Shown: one piece after another, positions 1 to 9,267 of the stretch
Layout: the number at the start of each line of letters is the position of its first letter
How positions within the stretch are numbered: position 1 is the first letter of the stretch
NCBI RefSeq assembly: GCF_003952345.1
Contig: NZ_CP034433.1
Coordinates: 124,001-188,000 of the forward strand
DNA: 64,000 nucleotides
Origin: Iodobacter ciconiae
Lineage (GTDB): Bacteria; Pseudomonadota; Gammaproteobacteria; Burkholderiales; Chitinibacteraceae
Direction of reading: 5' to 3'
Notes under the pieces: generated by a model
Seen by the model: only the letters and a program-made list of their open reading frames with translations
Told to the model about the DNA's origin: nothing
Database searches by the model: none
Program-made: the position numbers and the translations under genes

Positions 1-1
1 G

Positions 2-790
2 GTGCGTGCTGAAGGGGCTGCATCTGCTTTGGGGCAGGGCATTGATAAAGCCTGGCTTAACATTGCTCAGGCAATCAGGGCGGGCTTTGCCGAGCTGGAA
101 ATTGAGCCGGATTTTGCTCAGTGCGCAGTGGGTCTGGGGATATCGGGTGTTCATAATCCGGTTTGGGCTGAAGAATTCAGGCAAAAAAATCCAGGTTTTG
201 GCAAAATTGTTGTTGAAACCGATGGTTTTTCTACTCTGCTGGGGGCAACTAATGGACAGCATGGTGGGATTATCGCGATTGGAACCGGCTCTATCGGGGA
301 AGCATGGCTGCCAGATGGTCAGCGCCTGGAGGTGGGGGGCTGGGGTTTTCCAACTTCTGATGAGGGCAGTGGCGCATTTTTGGGCTTAAAAGCCATCAAC
401 CATGTGCAGCGGATTATGGATGGGCGCCGCCCTGTGACTGACTTTGGCCGTAAGTTGCTCTCGATCACGGGGCAGACCAAGGTAGAGATTTTTAACTGGA
501 TGGGGCAAATGAAGCAGGGTGAATGCGCTTCATTGTCGCCGGTAGTCATGGAGTTTGCTGCCAGTGATGCGTATGCTCGTGCTTTCCTGCAAGATGCAGG
601 TCAGGAAATCGAGCAGATTGGTCAGGCTTTGCGTGCACAAAATCCAAATCTGCCATTGGCCATTTGTGGTGGTGGTTTATCCGAGGCTCTGCGGCCATTT
701 ATTCCGGCAGACTTTTTAGCGAGCACCATCCGTCCACAGAAAGATTCCTGTGCAGGTGCTTTAATTCTGATTTACCAAGCGTTGGCTTGA
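2..790 (+). CDS. N-acetylglucosamine kinase, BadF/BadG family (5' truncated by window edge)
   Basis: The visible 262 residues match the ATPase fold of the BadF/BadG/BcrA/BcrD family, which phosphorylates N-acetylglucosamine or related amino sugars with ATP in the cytoplasm. The phosphate-binding motif IGTGSIGEAW and the glycine-rich ICGGGLSEAL near the C-terminus are present. The family is usually about 290-300 residues, so roughly 35 N-terminal residues with the first phosphate loop lie before base 1, and the GTG at base 2 is not the real start. The stop is followed after 20 bp by a GntR-type regulator and then a sugar ABC transporter, which supports an amino-sugar role. The exact sugar is inferred. 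Confidence 0.8.
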   Translation: MRAEGAASALGQGIDKAWLNIAQAIRAGFAELEIEPDFAQCAVGLGISGVHNPVWAEEFRQKNPGFGKIVVETDGFSTLLGATNGQHGGIIAIGTGSIGEAWLPDGQRLEVGGWGFPTSDEGSGAFLGLKAINHVQRIMDGRRPVTDFGRKLLSITGQTKVEIFNWMGQMKQGECASLSPVVMEFAASDAYARAFLQDAGQEIEQIGQALRAQNPNLPLAICGGGLSEALRPFIPADFLASTIRPQKDSCAGALILIYQALA

Positions 791-810
791 TTTTACATAA
801 AGAGGCGAAA

Positions 811-1551
811 ATGCTGCCGCAACAAAAACTACTGGTTCTCCGTCCTGATGCAGACAGTGCTACGCCTCTTTATTTACAGCTGGGTCATAAGCTGGCCGCC
901 GCAATTCATGCGGGGTTCTGGCTGGCAGATGAGCCTTTGCCCTCAGAGCGTAATTTATGCGAGATCCTTGGGGTTTCCAGGGTGACCGCCAGAAAAGCGC
1001 TGGATATTTTACTGGCAGATGGATTGATTATCCGCCGCCACGGGGCGGGAACTTATATCACTCCGAAACTTGAGCAGCCACTTAATAAGCTGACAAATTT
1101 ATCCGAAATGCTGATTCAGCGTGGCTTTACCCCCGGCTCGCGCTGGATAAAACGCGAGGTGGTGCTGGCTAATACGGAAGAGCAACTGAAACTCAATCTT
1201 TCTTCGAGTAGCCGTGTCAGCCGCCTGCAACGGGTGCGGATGGCCAATGATGTGGTCATGGCGCTGGAAGAAACCACCCTGCCATTTGCTCTGGTGCCTG
1301 ATCCAAATTTGGTGGGCGATTCCTTATACGCTTATATGCGCAGCGCTCGTTTGTCTGTTGTACGTGCGATACAAAACATCGCAGCAATCAACGCAACTCA
1401 GGCTATTTCGGATTTAGTTGATGTTGCACCAGGCGATGCAATGTTGCATTTAACCCGTATCGGCTATCTGGACAACGGCACGGCGATTGAGCTGACCCAT
1501 TCCTATTTTCGCAATGATTACTACGATTTTGTAGTGGAGCTGAATAAGTAA
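811..1551 (+). CDS. GntR/HutC-family transcriptional regulator (NagR/DasR-like)
   Basis: A 246-residue regulator. Residues about 10-80 form a GntR winged helix-turn-helix (PSERNLCEILGVSRVTARKA, then RRHGAGTYI), and the rest is a UTRA ligand-binding domain of the HutC subfamily. ATG 811 follows the AGAGGCG Shine-Dalgarno; the frame stays open upstream to 664, inside the kinase gene, but that extension lacks family features. NagR/DasR relatives sense phosphorylated amino sugars and repress uptake genes. Position between the kinase and the ABC transporter suggests it controls this cluster. No operator was identified with confidence. Confidence 0.85.
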   Translation: MLPQQKLLVLRPDADSATPLYLQLGHKLAAAIHAGFWLADEPLPSERNLCEILGVSRVTARKALDILLADGLIIRRHGAGTYITPKLEQPLNKLTNLSEMLIQRGFTPGSRWIKREVVLANTEEQLKLNLSSSSRVSRLQRVRMANDVVMALEETTLPFALVPDPNLVGDSLYAYMRSARLSVVRAIQNIAAINATQAISDLVDVAPGDAMLHLTRIGYLDNGTAIELTHSYFRNDYYDFVVELNK

Positions 1552-2018
1552 GTATTTGTTATATAGATATATATCTGCTCTTTTGTTTCGTAGTTTTGGA
1601 TGCCGGCTCTTTGTTGTTGCCTACATTTTGTTTTTGTGGGCCATTTCCCTTCCCTTCCGCCTGTCCGCTCCCTGTGCCACTTTCCTTTTCTATTGGCTAT
1701 TCACCGGCACGTTAATTTGTTGTAATCTGAGTCTGTGTAGGTAAAAACACTAAGTCCAGTTTTCGGTATTTTTTTTATGGTGAACGGCTAAAAATCCTTA
1801 TTTAAAGCGGCTTTTGCCCTGCTTGTTACCCAGGGTGTTGATACCACTTTCGGTCTGGGTACTAAACTACTTGTCGTCAGGTAAGGCAGGTTCTGCCCGG
1901 CAAAGAGGCGTTGTTCCTGTTTTTTAGCTGATTGACGTATGACATAAATTTTTATGCTGGTTGCTGTGCCTGTTTTTTTTGGGTGCCAATGCAAACGATT
2001 TACTTTGGAGATGCAGTA
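1552..2018. other. Intergenic region upstream of the sugar-binding protein genes
   Basis: This 467-bp stretch has no convincing gene: a 62-residue frame at 1556-1744 has no Shine-Dalgarno and no family features. It should hold the promoter and operator of the transporter operon. An imperfect inverted repeat GTTACCCAG (1825-1833) and CTGGGTAC (1855-1862) is a possible regulator site, but it is not a clear match to a known GntR operator. Confidence 0.4.
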
Positions 2019-3281
2019 ATGAAATTGAAATTCATTTTAGCCGTATCCGCAGCAGTCTTTTCAGCAAGCACCATGAGTGCATTAGCCGCTGAAAAAGTAA
2101 AGGTCGAGTATTGGTCTAACAGCCTTTCGCCAAAATATGATTCAACCATGAAAGAGCTCACCAGCAAGTTCAATGCTTCGCAAAACGAAGTAGAAGCGGT
2201 ATGGGTTGATGTGGGCTGGGATGCTTTTCAGCAAAAAGTGATTACGGCTGTTGCGAGCGGGAATGTGCCCGCTCTTGTGAATTTGCCTAAGCCATGGATG
2301 GATCAGTTTGCCCAGTCAAAAATGATCCAGCCTATTAGCAAGCAGGTGGCAGGCTTTAAAAATGTTTACACACCCGGTGCAATCCAGGATGCAACGTATG
2401 TGGGCGATAAGCAAATTTACGGTATGCCCTGGTATCAGGTAACGGGCGTGCTGTTTTATAACAAAGATCTGTTTGCTAAAGCGGGCATTAAAGAAGAGCC
2501 AAAAACATTTGGCGATTTATTGAAAGTAGCAACTCAGATTAAAGCCAAAACAGGGGTGAGCGGTTTTGCTCCGAAGCTGGATGAAGACACTTCCGGCTGG
2601 TTTCTCTACGAAGGCCTGGACGTTGTAAAAGACAATAAGGCTGTATTTAATAGCCCGGCGCATGTGAAATATATTGAGCAATTTAAAGCAGCTTATGCGG
2701 CAGGTGCTTTCCCGAAAGATGTTTTCAAAATGCAATTTGAAGACCGTATTGCAGCTTATGGCGCGCAAAAACTGGCCATGTTTACCGACGGCGCGCATGC
2801 TATTAAGCGTACTAAAACAGATTCACCAAAGGTTTATGAAGGCACGGGCGTAGCAGGTTTCCCAATTGCAGGCGGTAAAACCCCTCTGGGTGGATTCCTG
2901 TTTATGTGGTCGGTGCCGACAGGCGCTAAAAACGTTGATGCAGCTGTTAAGCTGGGAAAATTTTTAACAAACGACAGCTCGCAGCTGGCTTTTGCTAAAG
3001 CGTCTTCTACTTTCCCATCTACCTATAAATCGCTGGATGATGTTTTTTTCCAGGCAGGAGCCAAATCGAGTGATCCGGTAGAAAAAGGCACTGCAGTGGC
3101 GGCTACACATATTAAGGCTTCACGTACGCTTACAGTAACGGGTTTGCCTGATGATGTGGCAATGAATAAAAAATTAAATGAAGCTATTCAGGAGGCAATT
3201 ACTGGCCGTAAACCTGTAAAAGCTGCATTGGATGAAGCTGCCGCATTTTGGAATGAAAAGTTTGCTGTAGCAAAAAAATAA
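2019..3281 (+). CDS. Sugar ABC transporter substrate-binding protein 1
   Basis: A 420-residue periplasmic binding protein of the UgpB/MalE-like family 1. ATG 2019 follows TTTGGAG and starts a classical Sec signal peptide (basic MKLK, hydrophobic core, cleavage near SALAAEK). An upstream frame extension to 1932 would spoil the signal peptide. It captures a sugar, probably GlcNAc or a chitooligosaccharide, for the permease pair downstream. It is a clear paralog of the next gene: both share WVDxxWD near the N-terminus, FAKAGIK, VFNSPxHV, PKDVFKM and a TLPDxxxM-type segment near the C-terminus. The substrate is inferred from the flanking kinase. Confidence 0.85.
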   Translation: MKLKFILAVSAAVFSASTMSALAAEKVKVEYWSNSLSPKYDSTMKELTSKFNASQNEVEAVWVDVGWDAFQQKVITAVASGNVPALVNLPKPWMDQFAQSKMIQPISKQVAGFKNVYTPGAIQDATYVGDKQIYGMPWYQVTGVLFYNKDLFAKAGIKEEPKTFGDLLKVATQIKAKTGVSGFAPKLDEDTSGWFLYEGLDVVKDNKAVFNSPAHVKYIEQFKAAYAAGAFPKDVFKMQFEDRIAAYGAQKLAMFTDGAHAIKRTKTDSPKVYEGTGVAGFPIAGGKTPLGGFLFMWSVPTGAKNVDAAVKLGKFLTNDSSQLAFAKASSTFPSTYKSLDDVFFQAGAKSSDPVEKGTAVAATHIKASRTLTVTGLPDDVAMNKKLNEAIQEAITGRKPVKAALDEAAAFWNEKFAVAKK

Positions 3282-3459
3282 TGACCTGATTTGATTCTGT
3301 TTTGAATCAAATTCTTTCGAGTAATTTGTTGATAGGATTATTCGGAAGAATAAAAAACCGCAAGATTAATTGGAATAGCAGTTAATCTGATGCGGTAATA
3401 TAAAGTGTGGATTTAAATCCATATAAATATTTGTCGAAAAACCCAAGAGGAAAGACAAG

Positions 3460-4701
3460 ATGAAGCTGAAAAAAATGTTAATCGTTGGTGCAGCATTATT
3501 TGCTGGCGTTAATGCACAAGCTGCAGATACAGAATTAGAATTCTGGACAATGAATTTGCAAAAGTTCAGTAGCTATTTTGAGCAATCGGCAGCTAAGTTT
3601 AATGAAGCTAATCCGGGCCTGAAAGCAAAATGGGTTGACATGAACTGGGATCAGATTCAGCCCAAGCTGACCGCTTCGATTGCTGCTGGCAATCCACCTG
3701 CACTGGTTAACTTTAATGTGCCTTGGGTGCATGAATTTGCAGCACAGGGTCTTATCCTGCCTATCGATCAGTACCTGGGTGCCGCTAAAGCCACTTACTC
3801 CACCAATGCGGTGAAAGATGTGCAGGTGAAGGGCCAGATGTATGCTTTCCCTTGGTATAACTCCACACAAATTATTGCTTACAACAAAGATATCTTTGCT
3901 AAAGCCGGTATTAAAGCTGCACCTAAGACATTCGCTGAATTTGTAGCAATGGGTAAGCAGATTAAAGCAAAGACAGGCCAAGCTGCTTTCGCACCTAAAA
4001 TGAGCGATATGGTTGGCTTTTTCTACTACGCCGGCCTGCCGGTTGTAACAGATGGCAAGGCTGTATTTAACTCGCCTAAGCACGTTGCTTTTATTCAGAC
4101 TTTTGCAGACCTGTACAAAGCAGGTGTTGTGCCTAAAGATGTATTCAAGATGGCATTCGAGCAAGAAATCGCTGCTTATAACAGCGGTAAAATTGCCATG
4201 ATGACTACAGCTGCCCAAGGCCTGAAACGCACTGAAACTGACTCTAAAGCCATCTACGAGAAAACCGAAGTTGCGCCATTTCCGCTGGATGCAGGTAAGC
4301 TGAATCTTGGCTCATGGATGATGGATTTTGTGATTCCTAAGGGCACAAAGGATCCGGCTGCTGCAGCTAAACTGGGTATCTTTCTGACCAATGATGATCA
4401 GCAGCTTGCATTTTCTAAGGTAACCGAATCCACTATGCCTTCGACCAAGAAAGCAAACCTGGATCCATACTTCCAGTCGGGAGCCAAGAGCACCGATGTC
4501 GTTGACCGTGCCCGCGCTGTAGCTGCTAAATCAATGGACAATGCGCGTACTCTGACACTGACTCCGGGTACATTGCCAGATGAAACTGTAATGGTTAAGA
4601 AGTTGCAAGAAGAGATTCAAAATGCAGTTGAAGGCCGTAAATCTGTGAAAGATGCATTAGATACAGCAGCAGCGGCATGGAATGAAAAGCTAAAGAAGTA
4701 A
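3460..4701 (+). CDS. Sugar ABC transporter substrate-binding protein 2
   Basis: A 413-residue paralog of the preceding binding protein with its own signal peptide (MKLKKMLIVGAALFAGVNAQ, cleavage near QAADTE) and Shine-Dalgarno AGAGGAAAG just before the ATG. The 178-bp gap upstream contains only a weak AT-rich hairpin (3290-3311). A strong terminator-like hairpin follows the stop, so binding protein mRNA is probably made in excess over permease mRNA, as in many ABC sugar operons. Having two receptors for one membrane complex suggests related ligands of different length or linkage. That is inference. Confidence 0.85.
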   Translation: MKLKKMLIVGAALFAGVNAQAADTELEFWTMNLQKFSSYFEQSAAKFNEANPGLKAKWVDMNWDQIQPKLTASIAAGNPPALVNFNVPWVHEFAAQGLILPIDQYLGAAKATYSTNAVKDVQVKGQMYAFPWYNSTQIIAYNKDIFAKAGIKAAPKTFAEFVAMGKQIKAKTGQAAFAPKMSDMVGFFYYAGLPVVTDGKAVFNSPKHVAFIQTFADLYKAGVVPKDVFKMAFEQEIAAYNSGKIAMMTTAAQGLKRTETDSKAIYEKTEVAPFPLDAGKLNLGSWMMDFVIPKGTKDPAAAAKLGIFLTNDDQQLAFSKVTESTMPSTKKANLDPYFQSGAKSTDVVDRARAVAAKSMDNARTLTLTPGTLPDETVMVKKLQEEIQNAVEGRKSVKDALDTAAAAWNEKLKK

Positions 4702-4731
4702 AAAATAATTAGCTGTTTCTATGCTCTGATG

Positions 4732-4765
4732 AACGGAATTACCCGCCAGGGTAATTCCGTTTTTC
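4732..4765 (+). terminator. Intra-operon hairpin (attenuator-like terminator)
   Basis: A perfect 13-bp stem, AACGGAATTACCC (4732-4744) with GGGTAATTCCGTT (4749-4761), has a 4-nt GCCA loop and runs into a short T tract. It sits between the second binding protein and the first permease, where partial termination would lower permease expression relative to the receptors. Confidence 0.75.
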
Positions 4766-4798
4766 CCCGAATTATTATAATTATAGTTGAGTAGCGCC

Positions 4799-5674
4799 GT
4801 GAAAAACTCCAGCAGCTATACAGGCATTGCCTATTTATTTTTGGCGCCGGCCCTTATTCTGATGGGTATATTTACCTTTTGGCCGGTAGGGTATAACGCA
4901 TATTTGGCGTTTAATGATTACAGCATTGCAGATGGTGCCGCCACCTGGAATAACTTCGAGCATTTTAAATATATTTATAAAGAAGAGTTATTTCATAATG
5001 CATTGAAAAACTCCTTAATTTTTCTTTTAATTGTGCCGGTCATTCAGATTTGTGCTTTATTGCTGGCCAAATTAGTAAATAACAAATTGCCCGGAATGAC
5101 TTTCTTCCGTGCGGCATTTTATATTCCTGTTATTACTGCAATTTCAATTGCCGGTGTGGTTTGGGTTAATGTTTATAAATACGACGGTATTCTGACCTGG
5201 TTTTTACAAGCCTTGCATCTGATTCCGCAAGGCTCCGAAGGGCAGGTTGATTGGCTGGGGAATCCCGCCATTGCCTTGTTTGGCGTGATGCTGTTTACCT
5301 TCTGGCGTGGTATTGGCTGGTTTATGGTGCTCTACCTGGCGGGCTTGCAAGCGATTCCTAAAGAAGTAGAAGAAGCCGCGATTTTGGATGGTGCAAACGC
5401 ATTCCAGCGCTTCTGGAAGATCACTGTGCCGATGGTTAAGCCGACAATCTTGCTGTGCAGCCTGATGTCGACCATTGCAGCGATGAAGATTCTTCAGGAA
5501 GTCGTGGTGCTGACTAAGGGGCAGGCAGATACCTATACCGCGCTGTTCTACGTTTACGATCAGGCGTTCCGCAATTACAACTTTGGCCGTGCAGCTGCGG
5601 CTGGGCTGGTTGTAACCTTTTTCTGCATGATTCTTGCGGCCATTCAGTTTCGCTTTTTCGGCGAAAAGAAATAA
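4799..5674 (+). CDS. Sugar ABC transporter permease, MalF/UgpA type
   Basis: About 291 residues with six predicted membrane helices of the binding-protein-dependent inner membrane permease family. The cytoplasmic EAA loop is visible (KEVEEAAILDGANAFQRFWKI), which docks on the ATPase. GTG 4799 is preferred because GAG lies about 8 nt upstream; a TTG at 4787 in the same frame is the alternative. It forms the transmembrane channel with the next permease; the two genes are 18 bp apart. Confidence 0.85.
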   Translation: MKNSSSYTGIAYLFLAPALILMGIFTFWPVGYNAYLAFNDYSIADGAATWNNFEHFKYIYKEELFHNALKNSLIFLLIVPVIQICALLLAKLVNNKLPGMTFFRAAFYIPVITAISIAGVVWVNVYKYDGILTWFLQALHLIPQGSEGQVDWLGNPAIALFGVMLFTFWRGIGWFMVLYLAGLQAIPKEVEEAAILDGANAFQRFWKITVPMVKPTILLCSLMSTIAAMKILQEVVVLTKGQADTYTALFYVYDQAFRNYNFGRAAAAGLVVTFFCMILAAIQFRFFGEKK

Positions 5675-5692
5675 TTCGAGGAATAAGAAATC

Positions 5693-6532
5693 ATGGCAAT
5701 GGGTAAACAACTGCGCACCGCGCTGGCAATGACAGGCCAGTACGCTGGCTTGATCGGTTTTGGTATCTTCACCACCTTCCCCTTTATCTGGGCTTTGTCG
5801 GTGGCGCTATCGGCTGATCCTTCCAATACCTGGCTTTTCCCTCGTTCATTCTGGCCAACTGACATCAGCCTGATGTGGTTTAAACGTGTATTTGATGATA
5901 TGCCGTTTATGACCTACATGAAAAACTCCACCTGGATGACGCTTCAGACCATCGTGGGTGTGGTGGTGTTATCGATACTGGCGGGTTATCCGCTGGCCCG
6001 TTTGCGCTTTCCGGGACGCAACTTCATTTTTGTGGCAATTCTGGCCACGATGATGATGCCAACCGAAGTCGCGATTATTCCTAACTTTATTACTCTGAAG
6101 CACATGGGGCTGCTGGATACCCAGCTTGGTGCCGTTATTCCGAATCTGTCTACGGCCTTCGGTATTTTCCTGATGAAGCAGGCATTTGAAGCTGTGCCTC
6201 AGGATCTGGTTGATGCCGCAAGGGTAGATGGCGCAACAGAGATGCAAATTCTGTGGCGGGTGATGGTACCGGTTTCCGGCCCGTCCATTGCATCACTGGC
6301 GATCTTCTCGCTGGTGAACGCCTGGAATGACTACCTCTGGCCTTCGATTGTGATTTCTTCCAAAGAGAAATTACCTCTGGCTGTGGGTGTGTTTAATGAT
6401 CTGACCGGCCCGTTTGCGACCTCTTACAGCATGGTGATGGCGGCAATTGTAATGACCGTAATCCCGGTATTGATTTTCTTTGCCTTTACCCAGCGCTACT
6501 TTATCGGTGGCTTAGATGGTGCGGTGAAGTAA
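5693..6532 (+). CDS. Sugar ABC transporter permease, MalG/UgpE type
   Basis: 279 residues with six predicted membrane segments and the EAA loop motif (LVDAARVDGATEMQILWRV) typical of the second permease of sugar ABC importers. ATG 5693 follows GAGGA. It pairs with the preceding permease in the inner membrane. The following 86 bp before the ATPase gene contain no obvious terminator, so cotranscription is expected. Confidence 0.87.
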   Translation: MAMGKQLRTALAMTGQYAGLIGFGIFTTFPFIWALSVALSADPSNTWLFPRSFWPTDISLMWFKRVFDDMPFMTYMKNSTWMTLQTIVGVVVLSILAGYPLARLRFPGRNFIFVAILATMMMPTEVAIIPNFITLKHMGLLDTQLGAVIPNLSTAFGIFLMKQAFEAVPQDLVDAARVDGATEMQILWRVMVPVSGPSIASLAIFSLVNAWNDYLWPSIVISSKEKLPLAVGVFNDLTGPFATSYSMVMAAIVMTVIPVLIFFAFTQRYFIGGLDGAVK

Positions 6533-6618
6533 GCATATGAGACGTTTGCCCCAAGGGGCAATGCCTGCTGATTGGCAGGTCCCCCATTTAGAAATAGAGT
6601 TCGTAAGGAATCGCAGAT

Positions 6619-7719
6619 ATGGCTTCGGTTACGCTAAGCAGAATCAAGAAAAACTACACCAAAGATGTATGTGTTATCAAAGGTGTGGATTTAGAAATCA
6701 AAGACGGCGAGTTTGTGGTTTTTGTTGGCCCGTCGGGCTGCGGTAAGTCCACCCTGCTGCGGATGATTGCCGGCCTTGAAGACATTACTGAAGGCGAACT
6801 GAAAATTGGTGATGTGATTGCCAACGATTTACACGCATCCAAGCGTGGTATCGCCATGGTGTTCCAGTCTTATGCTCTGTATCCGCATATGAGCGTGTAC
6901 GACAATATGGCGTTTGCACTGAAGCTGGCGGGCACCCCAAAAGAAGAAATCGATCAGCGGGTTAAAGGCGCTGCCGAAATCCTGCAAATGACGCATTTGC
7001 TGGATCGTAAGCCAAAAGCATTGTCTGGCGGTCAGCGTCAGCGTGTAGCCATTGGTCGCTCGATCGTGCGTAATCCAAAAGTATTCCTGTTTGACGAGCC
7101 CCTGTCTAATCTGGATGCGTCCTTACGCCTGCAAATGCGTGTTGAGCTATCCAAGCTGCATCAGGATCTTAAAACCACCATGATCTATGTGACGCACGAT
7201 CAGGTGGAAGCGATGACGCTGGCAGACCGCATTGTGGTGTTTAACGCCGGTGTAATCCAGCAGGTGGGCTCTCCGCTGGAAATGTATGAAAACCCGGTCA
7301 ATCTGTTTGTTGCCGGCTTTTTGGGCTCGCCCAAAATGAATTTGCTGGACGCCGACCTGGTGGTTATTGAAAATGGCTCTGCCCACGTTCGCCTGCCGGA
7401 TGGCATCCAGATTCGTGCAGCTGTCGATGCCTCGCCATGCAAAGTAGGGGATAAAGTCACCATCGGTATTCGCCCGGAGCATATGCAACTGGCAACCGCG
7501 GACGCTGCAAACTCGGTACCTGCCCGGGTTGATCTGGTTGAGCATTTAGGTGATATTGTATTGGCCTATATTCAGGTAAAAGGCATCAGCGAAATTCTGT
7601 GTATGAAATTGCCTGCCGAATCCGATGTGATTAAATTCGGCGACAATATCCATGTGGTATTCCCGGAAAAGAATTGCCTGTTGTTCGATGCACAGGGTGT
7701 TGCACTAAAACGCGTTTAA
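6619..7719 (+). CDS. Sugar ABC transporter ATP-binding protein, UgpC/MsmK/MalK type
   Basis: 366 residues, the usual length for this family. Walker A GPSGCGKST is at residues 37-45; the Q-loop segment (VFQSYALYPHMSVYDN), signature LSGGQRQR, Walker B VFLFDEP and switch histidine (THDQVEAM) are all intact. The C-terminal about 120 residues form the TOBE/OB regulatory domain found in MalK-type ATPases. It powers import through the two permeases upstream and closes the operon. UgpC/MsmK ATPases may serve several sugar importers, so exclusive pairing is inferred. Confidence 0.9.
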   Translation: MASVTLSRIKKNYTKDVCVIKGVDLEIKDGEFVVFVGPSGCGKSTLLRMIAGLEDITEGELKIGDVIANDLHASKRGIAMVFQSYALYPHMSVYDNMAFALKLAGTPKEEIDQRVKGAAEILQMTHLLDRKPKALSGGQRQRVAIGRSIVRNPKVFLFDEPLSNLDASLRLQMRVELSKLHQDLKTTMIYVTHDQVEAMTLADRIVVFNAGVIQQVGSPLEMYENPVNLFVAGFLGSPKMNLLDADLVVIENGSAHVRLPDGIQIRAAVDASPCKVGDKVTIGIRPEHMQLATADAANSVPARVDLVEHLGDIVLAYIQVKGISEILCMKLPAESDVIKFGDNIHVVFPEKNCLLFDAQGVALKRV

Positions 7720-7734
7720 TCTTTTTATTGGATA

Positions 7735-7776
7735 CGCAAAAAAGCCCGGCGATTTATTGCTGGGCTTTTTTTTGCG
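7735..7776 (+). terminator. Rho-independent terminator of the sugar ABC operon
   Basis: A long stem, AAAAAAGCCCGGC with GCTGGGCTTTTTT around a short loop, ends in a run of eight T. It starts 15 bp after the ATPase stop codon and marks the end of the transport operon. Confidence 0.85.
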
Positions 7777-7985
7777 CTGAAACAATTGGATTTAGCTTTA
7801 TTTTTCTTATTGGTGGAAGATATATGGTGTAAGTCTTTGTTCAATTTGGAGTAGTATTACGTTATGGAATAATTCAGGCTAAGCCAGCTAAGGCGTTTCA
7901 AAGAGTGCATTTTTATACGCCAAAGGTGGTGATTTTTTTGTCATTTCAGGGCGTTTATATTTGCTTAACATTCAATTGAGAAAAA

Positions 7986-8222
7986 ATGATGCAACATATC
8001 TCCGAAATCCGTCATTGTTCTGTTTGTGGTGCTGATACGAACCATGTCGTTGTTTTGGTCAGGAAAACGAATCCGTTTAAAGGCGAGAAAAACAGTAAAT
8101 TTAAAGAGTTTTTACATGGCGCGATAAAGAGTTGGTTTCTGGGGGCATTTATCGCATCAATGGATGAATTTTCTCGCCATCGTATCTGTGAAAAATGTGG
8201 TCACAAGGTTATTGAAGATTAA
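7986..8222 (+). CDS. Small zinc-ribbon-like protein, function unknown
   Basis: 78 residues with two CxxC pairs, CSVCG near residue 11 and CEKCG near residue 70, spaced as in small treble-clef or zinc-ribbon proteins. The middle contains a hydrophobic stretch (SWFLGAFIAS). A second ATG three bases downstream could also be the start. It stands alone between the ABC operon terminator and the repeat-flanked HNH gene. I do not recognise a family, and zinc binding is inferred only from the cysteine pairs. Confidence 0.55.
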   Translation: MMQHISEIRHCSVCGADTNHVVVLVRKTNPFKGEKNSKFKEFLHGAIKSWFLGAFIASMDEFSRHRICEKCGHKVIED

Positions 8223-8231
8223 AAACTCAAA

Positions 8232-8256
8232 GCCGTAAGTCGCAATGAATTTGTAG
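8232..8256 (+). repeat. 25-bp direct repeat, copy 1 (left of HNH gene)
   Basis: Begins GCCGTAAGTCGCAATG and is repeated perfectly at 9268-9292. It is followed by an imperfect palindrome (TGGGCT at about 8266 with AGCCCA at about 8283). The two copies bracket the HNH nuclease gene. Confidence 0.85.
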
Positions 8257-8378
8257 TCTTGTAGGCTGGGCTAGCGTTTTATCAGCCCAACATTTAGTTA
8301 TGTTCGGTATTTCGTTGGGTAGATAATGTATGCCCAATCTAAGTGCTGCTGTTTTTGACGTTAGGCGACAATCACCTC

Positions 8379-9221
8379 ATGAAAATTGGCGAATTAGTAA
8401 AACAACATATCAAGGATATTTTTTCCAATTGCGAAATTGCTGAGCATGATGAAATATACCACCTCCTTGATTATAAAGACTCAAAAAACATGTTCGGAGT
8501 GAATTATCCATTTTGCACAGAGCTTGAAAATATTGAGCAATCAGAATCAAAGAGATACTGGACTGAAATATATATAGTCCGAAGCAAACGAGTACGAGTT
8601 ACAAGTCAATGGTTTGAGAAAAGTAGAGAATCATTCTTAAAATACATTGAATCGAAAGGAATATCCGTAGAAAATAATTTGGAAAACAGCACAAATAATG
8701 AACATAAAGCATTATCTCCATTTAAAAATAACTCTAACAGCCGCTACAGAGGGGCAGCCATTGGAAACTCTCAAAATCTATTCATTAGAAATATTCTCAG
8801 CAATCTTGGGCAAGAATCATTTACTGAAAATGACTGGAATTTAACAAAAGACTATTTCTTATATAAATGTGCCTATTGTGCTTTAGAAGCCGAACTCCTC
8901 ATTGAGCATGCTATACCAATTAATAAAGAAAAACTTGGTGAGCATAAGCTTGGAAATGTTGTGCCGAGTTGCAAAACGTGCAATAGCCGCAAAGCAGGCA
9001 AAGACTTTCGAGAGTTTCTTGGAGACGATACCGCCGCTATCGAAAAAATAGAACAATATATGGATAGTAGAAATTACGTGCCACTTGAAGACAACGAACA
9101 AATAAAAATGATCTTAAATATGGCTTATAAAGAAGTTGGTTTTCTTGCTGAAAGATATGTGACTATTATCAACGAACTATTCTCCCATAGCATAAACAAC
9201 TATAAGCAACCCAACGAATAA
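8379..9221 (+). CDS. HNH endonuclease domain protein
   Basis: 280 residues from ATG 8379; the frame is open to 8343 but lacks an earlier ATG. The C-terminal third carries a treble-clef HNH nuclease: KCAYC (about residue 165), the catalytic-type IEHAIPI, then CKTCNSRKAG supplying the second cysteine pair. The N-terminal about 130 residues are charged and match no family I know. The gene is AT-rich compared with the housekeeping neighbours and is bracketed by 25-bp direct repeats, which suggests acquisition as a unit. It could be a stand-alone defence or homing-like nuclease; the target is unknown. Confidence 0.7.
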   Translation: MKIGELVKQHIKDIFSNCEIAEHDEIYHLLDYKDSKNMFGVNYPFCTELENIEQSESKRYWTEIYIVRSKRVRVTSQWFEKSRESFLKYIESKGISVENNLENSTNNEHKALSPFKNNSNSRYRGAAIGNSQNLFIRNILSNLGQESFTENDWNLTKDYFLYKCAYCALEAELLIEHAIPINKEKLGEHKLGNVVPSCKTCNSRKAGKDFREFLGDDTAAIEKIEQYMDSRNYVPLEDNEQIKMILNMAYKEVGFLAERYVTIINELFSHSINNYKQPNE

Positions 9222-9267
9222 TCTGATTATTAAAGGTCGCCAAACAAGACTTTCAAGTTTCGTAAAG

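Noticed and set aside
1556..1744. 62-residue hydrophobic frame after the GntR gene
   Set aside because: No Shine-Dalgarno, no family features, low-complexity AT-rich composition.
8284..9215. Integron cassette idea for the HNH gene (GCCCAAC, GTTAGGC and ACCCAAC core-like sites)
   Set aside because: Spacings and pairing do not form a proper attC; no integrase is present.
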